This document shows positions 54,385 through 61,942 of a stretch of DNA of 64,000 nucleotides, piece by piece. A program made the position numbers and the translations under genes. The notes beneath the pieces are model-generated. The model searched no databases, had not been told where the DNA came from, and saw nothing but the letters and a program-made list of their open reading frames with translations. Numbering within the stretch: the first letter of the stretch is position 1; each line of letters opens with the position of its first letter. The stretch is from an uncultured Flavobacteriales bacterium (lineage in GTDB: Bacteria > Bacteroidota > Bacteroidia > Flavobacteriales_G > Salibacteraceae), in contig CAKZKD010000023.1 of NCBI GenBank assembly GCA_937121175.1, positions 1 through 64,000 on the forward strand. The letters run 5' to 3'.

Positions 54385-54809
54385 TGAAGAAAACACACAT
54401 CATCGGAATCATCATTATTGCACTTTCTATTGGTGTAATATTTAGTTCGATTAGTGATTCTAGCACCTATTCAAACTTCTCTGAAGCTTCAAAAAATGAA
54501 AATGCCGAATTTCACATAGTAGGATACTTGAACAAAGACAAACCTCAGGTTTACGAGCCCGAAAAAAACCCTGATCTATTTCAATTTTTCATGTACGACA
54601 AAGACAGTGTAGAACGAAAAGTGATATTGCACAAGGCTAAGCCACAAGACTTTGAAAAATCGGAGCAGATTGTAATTATCGGTTCCGCCGAAAACGGAGA
54701 GTTTCACGCCAACCAAATATTAATGAAATGCCCTTCAAAATACAATAATGGTTCTCCCGAGTTTCAGACACCTGAACAAATGGAACAAGAACGTAGCGAG
54801 CATTCATGA
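54384..54809 (+). CDS. ccmE: Haem chaperone CcmE, CxxxY type
   Basis: CcmE carries haem from CcmC to CcmF. The 141-residue protein has an N-terminal membrane anchor (THIIGIIIIALSIGVIF) and an OB-fold domain (FHIVGYLNKDK, FFMYDKDS, EQIVIIGSAENGEFHANQILMKC). In the typical protein a His four residues before a Tyr binds haem covalently. Here the equivalent stretch is C116-P-S-K-Y120, so the reactive residue is Cys. This CxxxY form is known from Desulfovibrio and some archaea, usually without CcmH/CcmG. The ATGs on both sides overlap their neighbours by one to four bases. Confidence 0.9.
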   Translation: MKKTHIIGIIIIALSIGVIFSSISDSSTYSNFSEASKNENAEFHIVGYLNKDKPQVYEPEKNPDLFQFFMYDKDSVERKVILHKAKPQDFEKSEQIVIIGSAENGEFHANQILMKCPSKYNNGSPEFQTPEQMEQERSEHS

Positions 54810-57214
54810 CATACAATGGTGAGCACCTTTTTATAGGTCAGTTAGGAAATTTCTTTGTAATCAGTAGCTTTTGCTTAGCTCTTCTTGCAATGGTGTCATA
54901 TTACTTTGCATCAAAAGAGGAAAATCCCAGCTGGAAAAAGCTAGCAACGCTTTCATTCTTTGGTCATACCGCTAGTGTAGTCGGTATTGTATCCGTACTA
55001 TTTTACATGCTGCTCAATCAATTCTTTGAGTACCATTACGTTTGGCAACATTCAAGTAAAGCACTACCATTACGGTATATCTTTTCTTGTTTTTGGGAAG
55101 GTCAAGAAGGTAGTTTCCTCCTCTGGTCGTTTTGGCATACGATACTGGGTTCACTCATTATATGGAGAAACGGGAAGTTCACATCCAGTGTAATGACGGT
55201 TTTCTCCTCGGTGCAAGTATTCTTATCCAGTATGCTGTTAGGCGTGTATATTCTCGAATATAAAATAGGTTCCAACCCATTCACGGTATTACTGCGAGAC
55301 CACCCCGATTTTAGTTCACTTCCGTTATTCCAAAATGCTGACTATTTGTTGCATTTAGATGGTCGAGGGTTGAATCCTTTACTTCAAAATTATTGGATGA
55401 CTATTCATCCTCCTACTCTATTCTTAGGTTTTGCTTCTACTCTAGTTCCATTTGCTTTTGCATTAGCTGGCCTTTGGAAAAAACAATACAACGAATGGAT
55501 AAAGCCCGCTTTACCTTGGACCATTTTTAGTGTAATGATTTTAGGCACGGGCATTCTAATGGGAGGCGCTTGGGCTTATGAAGCACTTAGTTTTGGTGGT
55601 TTTTGGGCATGGGACCCTGTTGAAAATGCGTCGCTTGTACCGTGGATAACCATGGTCGGAGGTCTTCACTTAATGGTCATTCAGGACAAAAAAGGTGGTG
55701 TTTCCTTCTCGATGTTTGGATTGATTTTAATTTCTTTCCTACTAATTCTTTACTCCACTTTCTTAACTAGAAGTGGAATTTTAGGAGATTCTTCGGTACA
55801 CGCTTTTACCGACTTAGGAATGTCAGGACAGTTACTGCTTTACTTGCTTTCCTATGTTTTGATTGCAATTGTTGTATTGGCTATCAATTACAAATCATTG
55901 CCTAGAAACAAAAAAGAAGAAGACTTATGGACCAGAGAATTTTGGATGTTTACAGGTTCATTGGTACTGTTCATTTCCTCATTCCAAATATTGATAAGTA
56001 CCTCTATACCAGTTATTAATAAGATTTTTGGTAGCAGCCTAGCTCCGCCTTCAGATGCCATTTCGCACTATAACAGTTGGCAAATACCATTTGCTATTCT
56101 GGTGTTGCTATTCATGAGTTTTAGTCAATTTTTGAAATACAAAAAAGCCGGTTTTCAACCTTTTTTCAAAGCAATATTTCGTTCGTTAATAGGCTCTTTG
56201 GTAGTAGCTTTTGCTGTTGGTTTATTGCTTAAAATGAAAAATCCGTTCGAGCTTTTCTTATTGTTTACTGGAGTTTTCGCAGTACTTGGAAATCTTGATT
56301 ATTGGCTTTCGATTCTTAAAGGAAAAATAAGGCATGCAGGAGCTTCCGTATCTCACATTGGTTTTGGAATTATGATGGTTGGCGCATTAATCTCTATGAG
56401 CCAGCAAACTAATATCAGCAACAATACTTCTGGCTTTGATGTTGAGCAACTGGGTGAAGACTTTGAGAATAAGGAAAACATTCTCCTAATGGAAAATGAC
56501 ACCTTACCAATGGATAACTACTACGTAAGTTACCGAGGAAAAGAACAAGAAGGTGTAAACGTTTATTTTCTAGTTGAGTATTTAAAGCGCCTACCGGATG
56601 GAAGTTTTGAGTCTGCTTTTACACTAAAACCAAGAGTGCAAACCAACCCAAGAATGGGCAACGTTGCTGAACCTGACACCAGACACTTTCTAGAAAAAGA
56701 CATATATACCCATGTTACTTGGGCTATTTTAGAAGAAGATGAAAAAGAGGATGAATACGGAGAACCAGAGTTGAAAAATGTACAAGTTGGTGATACCTTG
56801 TATTTGAAACAAAGTATTGTAATTCTGGATAGTGTTAGACGAGTTATGCCTACTGATATTGATAAGATTGAACTTAACCCGACTGATATTGTGGTTGAAG
56901 CAAAATTGTCTGCCTGGGATTTCAATACTAAAATGCATACCCTCAGACCTCTATTCATAGTAAAAGATACATCGGAAATATACGGGCTACCAGCCGGAAA
57001 TGAAGACATTGGCTTAAGAGTATCGTTCAATAACATCAATCCAAAAGATGGTTCGGTTGAATTAACTTTTCTTCAAAAGAACGTGCAGCGTGACTTCATA
57101 GTTATGCAGGCCATTGTATTTCCTTTTATCAACTTACTTTGGTTAGGTTGCGTCATTATGATAATAGGGACAATAATTGCCATTTATTCGCGAGTTAAAT
57201 ACGGCAAAGCGTGA
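54806..57214 (+). CDS. ccmF: Cytochrome c haem lyase CcmF
   Basis: CcmF attaches haem to apocytochrome c in the periplasm. The 802 residues have many helices, the CcsA/CcmF-type core GLNPLLQNYWMTIHPPTLFLGF (188-209) and the WWD haem domain SFGGFWAWDPVENASLVPW (262-280). A large periplasmic domain follows (about 550-765), before a final helix. It is longer than the roughly 650-residue proteobacterial form. It overlaps ccmE and the DUF2520 gene, so the run continues. Confidence 0.94.
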   Translation: MTYNGEHLFIGQLGNFFVISSFCLALLAMVSYYFASKEENPSWKKLATLSFFGHTASVVGIVSVLFYMLLNQFFEYHYVWQHSSKALPLRYIFSCFWEGQEGSFLLWSFWHTILGSLIIWRNGKFTSSVMTVFSSVQVFLSSMLLGVYILEYKIGSNPFTVLLRDHPDFSSLPLFQNADYLLHLDGRGLNPLLQNYWMTIHPPTLFLGFASTLVPFAFALAGLWKKQYNEWIKPALPWTIFSVMILGTGILMGGAWAYEALSFGGFWAWDPVENASLVPWITMVGGLHLMVIQDKKGGVSFSMFGLILISFLLILYSTFLTRSGILGDSSVHAFTDLGMSGQLLLYLLSYVLIAIVVLAINYKSLPRNKKEEDLWTREFWMFTGSLVLFISSFQILISTSIPVINKIFGSSLAPPSDAISHYNSWQIPFAILVLLFMSFSQFLKYKKAGFQPFFKAIFRSLIGSLVVAFAVGLLLKMKNPFELFLLFTGVFAVLGNLDYWLSILKGKIRHAGASVSHIGFGIMMVGALISMSQQTNISNNTSGFDVEQLGEDFENKENILLMENDTLPMDNYYVSYRGKEQEGVNVYFLVEYLKRLPDGSFESAFTLKPRVQTNPRMGNVAEPDTRHFLEKDIYTHVTWAILEEDEKEDEYGEPELKNVQVGDTLYLKQSIVILDSVRRVMPTDIDKIELNPTDIVVEAKLSAWDFNTKMHTLRPLFIVKDTSEIYGLPAGNEDIGLRVSFNNINPKDGSVELTFLQKNVQRDFIVMQAIVFPFINLLWLGCVIMIIGTIIAIYSRVKYGKA

Positions 57215-57981
57215 CCAAAACTCCAACTATACTCGTGGTTGGAACAGGAAATGTAGCTTGGCATTTATGCAATGCGTTCAAGGATTCTAACTGTAAAATC
57301 AAGGGTATTGTTGGACGAAATACATCAGAATTAGATTCATTTTCGAGACAATTTAATATTGAAAGTTTTGGGTTCCACGATTTCCCTAATTCTGAGGTCA
57401 TTCTAATTGCTGTAAGTGACGATAAAATAAATAAGGTTTCGGAAATTTTTAAAGCTTCAAACGCTTTGGTAGTGCATACTTCGGGGACGAAAAGCATTGC
57501 TGAACTTTGTGAAGAAATTAAAAATAAAGGTGTCTTCTATCCGTTTCAGACCTTTAGTAAAAACAAGCCCCTGAACTACAAAAGCACTCCCATTTTCATT
57601 GAAACCGAAAAACCAGAAAACACGAACTTCATGAAAACTTTGGCCGGCGAAATTTCTTCGAAGGTCCATGATTTAGATAGTACGAGCAGAAAGGAACTGC
57701 ATTTGGCTGGTGTGCTTTCCAATAATTTTGTAAATGCTTTAATTGGAGAAGCTACTTCATTGCTTACCAAAAACAATATTCCAACAGAAGTTATGTGGCC
57801 ATTGTTGGAAGAAACCATTGCTAAAGCAAAATCACTTGGGGCTAAAGACGCTCAAACTGGACCAGCAAAACGTGGTGACTCTAAAAGCATTGAAGCACAT
57901 CTTGAGTTACTTAAATCGAATGATCAACTTAAAAAGTTATACTCAATAATGAGTAATCTTATCCAAGAAAGACATTCTTAA
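57211..57981 (+). CDS. Rossmann-like/DUF2520 protein
   Basis: A 256-residue NAD(P)-binding protein: ILVVGTGNVAWHLCNAF at the N-terminus, and a second half with YPFQTFSKNKP and LAGVLSNNFVNALIGEA, the DUF2520 signature. It resembles pyrroline-carboxylate or beta-hydroxyacid-type reductases, but no substrate is known. The start is GTG 57211, overlapping the ccmF stop. In Bacteroidota it usually precedes the KdsC-like gene, as here. Confidence 0.8.
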   Translation: MTKTPTILVVGTGNVAWHLCNAFKDSNCKIKGIVGRNTSELDSFSRQFNIESFGFHDFPNSEVILIAVSDDKINKVSEIFKASNALVVHTSGTKSIAELCEEIKNKGVFYPFQTFSKNKPLNYKSTPIFIETEKPENTNFMKTLAGEISSKVHDLDSTSRKELHLAGVLSNNFVNALIGEATSLLTKNNIPTEVMWPLLEETIAKAKSLGAKDAQTGPAKRGDSKSIEAHLELLKSNDQLKKLYSIMSNLIQERHS

Positions 57982-58018
57982 CAAAGCACGATTTGATATT
58001 AATATATCTTCGCGAGTC

Positions 58019-58567
58019 ATGACTACTAGTTACCTAAATATTCTACCAGACATCAAAGCACTTTTTTTTGATGTTGATGGTGTACTAACCGATGGCTCTG
58101 TTCGGTTGATGCCTGATGGAAAAATGGTGAGAAGCATGCATTCTAAAGATGGTTATGCTTTGCACATTGCTTGTAAAATGGGTGTTCCAATTTCAATAAT
58201 TACTGGAGGAAACTCGCAAGAAGTCAAAGACCGACTGTTAAACTTAGGTGTTCAAGATGTTTACTTGCGTTGTTCTAATAAAATTGAAACTTTTGAAGAG
58301 CATTTGTTAGGACATGATTTAAAACCTGAGGAATGCATGTACATGGGCGATGATATTCCCGACTATGAAATAATGAGTAAAGTTGGGTTAGCATGTTGCC
58401 CAGCAGATGCCTCGCCTGAAATTAAATCTGTTTCGCAATATATTTCTCCACGTAACGGAGGTGAAGGTTGTGTTCGCGACATCATAGAACAGTATTTAAA
58501 AATTCACGACAATTGGTTTAAGCCCTCCGATTTGAATACACCTGACGCATCTAAATTTACTTGGTAA
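58019..58567 (+). CDS. kdsC: KdsC-like HAD phosphatase
   Basis: A 182-residue HAD phosphatase: FFDVDGVLTDGSVRL contains the two catalytic Asp (DxD). The KdsC-like middle SIITGGNSQEVKDRL and MGDDIPDYEIMSKVGLACCPADA follow. KdsC dephosphorylates KDO 8-phosphate in lipopolysaccharide core synthesis. No kdsA or kdsB is next to it, so specificity is inferred from family. Its stop overlaps the next ATG by one base. Confidence 0.85.
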   Translation: MTTSYLNILPDIKALFFDVDGVLTDGSVRLMPDGKMVRSMHSKDGYALHIACKMGVPISIITGGNSQEVKDRLLNLGVQDVYLRCSNKIETFEEHLLGHDLKPEECMYMGDDIPDYEIMSKVGLACCPADASPEIKSVSQYISPRNGGEGCVRDIIEQYLKIHDNWFKPSDLNTPDASKFTW

Positions 58568-59547
58568 TGCACCCGTCTGTAGCATACTTAAAAGCAATAC
58601 GAAGTCCTAATTTGTTCATTATAGCATTACTCATGTACGCTATGAGGTGGCTGGTCTTAAAGCCGTTATTGGCGTTGCATGAACTCAAGTTACAACTCTC
58701 TGAGTTAGATTTTTCGTTACTAGTGCTTTCCGTAGTTCTTGTTGCTGCAGCCGGAAACGTCATCAACGACTATTTTGATTTAAAAATTGATCGATACAAT
58801 AAACCGGATAAAATTTTAATCGGACGATACGTAAAACGTCGCGTAGCTATGGTATCTCACATGGTTCTTAATGCCTTAGCTATGGTTATTGCCATTTATG
58901 TTGCTTATAAAAGTGGAGTTATTGAGTTAGCGCTTATTCATGTTATCTGGATTGCCTCGTTGTGGTTTTATAGCACAGATTTCAAGCGGAAATTTTTCTG
59001 GGGGAACGTGATAATTGCATTTTGTACGGGACTTGTTCCATTTTCAATTGCTCTATTTGAAATTCCACCACTTGTAGCAAATAACCAGGATTTTTTGGCT
59101 GAGTACCCTCAAGCCTATCCCTTTTTCAAGCAAATGGTAATGTCCGTATTTTATTGGTGCCTAGGTTTTGGAATATTCGCCTTTTTAATGACCATGGCTC
59201 GGGAAATGACTAAAGATATTATTGACAAAGATGGAGATGAAGCATACGGTTGTCGTACGTTACCAGTTGTGTTAGGTATAAAAAAAACATCGTTAATTAT
59301 CAATGGAATATATGTTGGAATTTTGGTTGGAATTTTTACAATTCAGCAAATTTTCTTAGACGATAAATACAGCCTCGCATTTTTCGCATTCGTATTCACT
59401 CCAATTACACTTTGGACAATGTATTTGGTTCAGAAAGGAACTCACAAATCTCAATTTGCTTTTCCTTCATTGCTGAATAAATTGGCTTCTGTTGTCGGTA
59501 TTTTATATACAGGAATTGTTTACCTCATGCTTTCAGGTAAAATTTAA
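58567..59547 (+). CDS. UbiA-family prenyltransferase (geranylgeranylglycerol-phosphate type)
   Basis: A 326-residue membrane prenyltransferase with about eight helices. Both Asp-rich motifs are visible: NVINDYFDLKIDRYNKP and DIIDKDGDEAYGCRTLPV. The nearest functional annotation for such Bacteroidota proteins is digeranylgeranylglyceryl-phosphate synthase, an ether-lipid enzyme best known from archaea. What it makes in bacteria is not settled, and menaquinone or haem side-chain transfer are alternatives. I use ATG 58567, overlapping the kdsC stop. Confidence 0.82.
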   Translation: MHPSVAYLKAIRSPNLFIIALLMYAMRWLVLKPLLALHELKLQLSELDFSLLVLSVVLVAAAGNVINDYFDLKIDRYNKPDKILIGRYVKRRVAMVSHMVLNALAMVIAIYVAYKSGVIELALIHVIWIASLWFYSTDFKRKFFWGNVIIAFCTGLVPFSIALFEIPPLVANNQDFLAEYPQAYPFFKQMVMSVFYWCLGFGIFAFLMTMAREMTKDIIDKDGDEAYGCRTLPVVLGIKKTSLIINGIYVGILVGIFTIQQIFLDDKYSLAFFAFVFTPITLWTMYLVQKGTHKSQFAFPSLLNKLASVVGILYTGIVYLMLSGKI

Positions 59548-60113
59548 TGCACTACAGAATAGTACTCGCTAGTCAATCGCCAAGACGTAGAATGCTCTTG
59601 GAAGATTTGGGTATTAACTTCACAGTAAGAACTAAAGATATTGAAGAGGATTTTCCTAGTAATCTATTGCCAACAGAAGTTGCGGAATTCTTAGCTAAAA
59701 AGAAATCTACGGCCTATAAAACAACGATTGCAGCAGATGAACTTATTATTACAGCAGACACACTCGTTGCACTAGAGAATGAAATATTAAACAAACCAGA
59801 ATCATCTGAACATGCAACTCAAATGTTGCAAAAATTAAGCGGGAAAACCCACCAAGTTATTACTGGGGTCGCTTTGCTAAGCACCTCAAAAAGTGAAGTG
59901 TTTTCTGTTATCTCCAAGGTCACTTTTGCAAAACTTTCGGCTGATGAAATAGAAAAGTATGTTTCCAGTAAATCGCCAATGGACAAGGCGGGTTCATACG
60001 GAATTCAAGATTGGATTGGAAAAATAGCCGTTACTAAAATTGAAGGGAGTTACGAAAATATTGTTGGGCTGCCAACCCAGGAATTGTACAGACGCTTAAA
60101 GCCTTTTTTATAA
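59547..60113 (+). CDS. maf: Maf-family nucleoside triphosphate pyrophosphatase
   Basis: A 188-residue house-cleaning pyrophosphatase that hydrolyses modified or m7G-type nucleoside triphosphates. ASQSPRRRMLLEDLGINF, the EDFPSNLLPTEVAEFLAKKK helix, TADTLVALENEILNKPE and MDKAGSYGIQDWIG are the Maf signatures. It overlaps the prenyltransferase stop by one base and closes the run. Confidence 0.93.
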   Translation: MHYRIVLASQSPRRRMLLEDLGINFTVRTKDIEEDFPSNLLPTEVAEFLAKKKSTAYKTTIAADELIITADTLVALENEILNKPESSEHATQMLQKLSGKTHQVITGVALLSTSKSEVFSVISKVTFAKLSADEIEKYVSSKSPMDKAGSYGIQDWIGKIAVTKIEGSYENIVGLPTQELYRRLKPFL

Positions 60114-60136
60114 CGGTATCATTTTTGGTTTGCAGC

Positions 60137-60158
60137 GACTAAACAAAAAACTTTAGTC
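60137..60158 (+). promoter_or_regulatory. Hairpin directly before the DUF4139 gene start
   Basis: GACTAAA and TTTAGTC form a perfect 7-base-pair stem with an 8-base loop, and the right arm ends one base before ATG 60159. It would sequester the site where a ribosome binds. A near -7 box (TTGGTTTG, one mismatch) lies at 60125-60132. Confidence 0.35.
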
Positions 60159-61766
60159 ATGAAAATCACTTGCACTCTCCTACTTTCTTGTTATTCAGTT
60201 CTACTTTTTGGCAACGAAATTTCTCCAAAATCTTCTATTAAACATGTGACTGTATTTCAGAAAGCAGCTCAAATAGAACGTAACCTTAAAGCCACGATTC
60301 CGTCCGGAAAGCACCAAATAATTATTTCTAATCTATCTACTCAGGTTGACCAAAACTCCATTCAATTGAGTGGTGACAAGACATTAAGTATTCTTTCAAT
60401 TCACTTTCAGCGCAATTTTCTTAAAAACGAACAGCCGAACACAAAAACTATCTTTTTGCAAGACTCTTTAACCTTAATGCGCGATAAATTGACCGATGTT
60501 ACCAACCAACAGTGGCTATTACGAGAAGAAAAGGATTTGATAATGAAAAACAAAACCCTATCTCAAACTGGAACCAACAACACCACTGAAGAACTCATGA
60601 AAAGAGCAACCTATTATCGCACTCGATTGGGAGAAATATTAAAAGACGAGAAAAAACAGACCAAAAAGCAACAAGAAATTCAAGGAGTTGTGAATCGACT
60701 ACAAGCTCAATTGAACCAAAATAAAAATGGCAGGGGTAAATCGGTTGGAGAAATTGTAGTTGAAGTACAATCGAAATCCAATCAAACCGTGAACTTCAAT
60801 CTTACCTACAATATTAATAACGCCGGTTGGTACCCCATTTACAACCTAAGAAGCAAGAGCATAAAAGAACCATTAGATTTAGAATACAACGCTAAAGTGT
60901 ATCAAAATTCGGGCATCGATTGGAAAAATGTGGTCATCTCTTTATCTACATCAAACCCTCAGGCAAATATTCAAAAACCGCACTTAACTCCGTGGAGATT
61001 AGCTTTTAGAACCGCAAACCAGTACAACAAAAATTACCGAGGAAAAAACTCAAACCGAACGGAAAGTTATGCTGGAAAAGTGCAAATGGACGAAGATGCG
61101 ATGACTGTTGACGCCGAATACAACACTTTCACTCCACCCCCTGTGCAAATCACTCAATACCAAACTGCTGTATCCTTTGATTTAAAAACGAAATACACCA
61201 TTCCGAGCGACAATAAGCAACATGGAGTTACAGTGGCCAATTACACGCTACCAGCCCAATACACTTATTACGCTGCTCCCAAAATGAAGAAAAAAGCATT
61301 TCTATTGGCCCAAACGTCCGATTGGCATCAATACAATCTAATTCCGGGTAGAAGTAACTTCTTTTTCCAGAATAGATACGTAGGTAATTCCATGTTAAAT
61401 TTATCAGGTATGCAAGACACATTGGACCTTTCACTTGGTATTGATGAGAACATCTTAATTCAACGAAATCGAGTTAAAGATTTCTGTAAAGTTTATGCAA
61501 TTGGTTCTGACAAAAAAGAAGAAATAGGCATAGAAATTTCAATTACGAACAACAAAAACGTTCCTATTGAAATCGTTATTGAAGACCAAATTCCTGTGTC
61601 AACCAACAATCAAATCATGGTTGAATTATTAAATGCGAAGAAAGCTGAACATGAAGTATCCACCGGAAAATTAAAATGGACTATTAAATTAAAACCTGGT
61701 GAAAGTAAGCAACTCAATTTTTCTTACTCCATTAAGTTTCCGAAGGGTCAAAAAATTAATCTGTAA
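60159..61766 (+). CDS. DUF4139/mucoidy-inhibitor A-like secreted protein
   Basis: A 535-residue protein with signal peptide (LLLSCYSVLLFGNE). An N-terminal DUF4140-like strand region (IKHVTVFQKAAQIERNLKATIPSG) is followed by a coiled coil at about 110-190. The C-terminal DUF4139 region contains VNFNLTYNINNAGWYPIYNLRS and ENILIQRNRVKDF. The family is often labelled mucoidy inhibitor A. Its molecular role is unknown. It is probably periplasmic or outer-membrane associated. Confidence 0.85.
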   Translation: MKITCTLLLSCYSVLLFGNEISPKSSIKHVTVFQKAAQIERNLKATIPSGKHQIIISNLSTQVDQNSIQLSGDKTLSILSIHFQRNFLKNEQPNTKTIFLQDSLTLMRDKLTDVTNQQWLLREEKDLIMKNKTLSQTGTNNTTEELMKRATYYRTRLGEILKDEKKQTKKQQEIQGVVNRLQAQLNQNKNGRGKSVGEIVVEVQSKSNQTVNFNLTYNINNAGWYPIYNLRSKSIKEPLDLEYNAKVYQNSGIDWKNVVISLSTSNPQANIQKPHLTPWRLAFRTANQYNKNYRGKNSNRTESYAGKVQMDEDAMTVDAEYNTFTPPPVQITQYQTAVSFDLKTKYTIPSDNKQHGVTVANYTLPAQYTYYAAPKMKKKAFLLAQTSDWHQYNLIPGRSNFFFQNRYVGNSMLNLSGMQDTLDLSLGIDENILIQRNRVKDFCKVYAIGSDKKEEIGIEISITNNKNVPIEIVIEDQIPVSTNNQIMVELLNAKKAEHEVSTGKLKWTIKLKPGESKQLNFSYSIKFPKGQKINL

Positions 61767-61820
61767 GCGAATAAATCTATCATTTTTGAGACTAGTGGGG
61801 AATAGAATTAAAATCTAAGT

Positions 61821-61858
61821 AATGCCGTCATTCATGCATAAGCCCGAATGGCGGCATT
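61821..61858. other. 13-base-pair inverted repeat without a T tract
   Basis: AATGCCGTCATTC and GAATGGCGGCATT pair with one G-T wobble around a 12-base loop. It lies 54 bases after the DUF4139 stop. No T run follows, so it is not a standard terminator. It may be an attenuated terminator, an RNA-stability element or a protein-binding palindrome. Confidence 0.6.
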
Positions 61859-61942
61859 TATGCCCACAATATTCTCGAACACAACCAATAAATTTGAATT
61901 AGTATCGTATTTTGTTCCATTATTTGAAGTGCTTATACGGTA

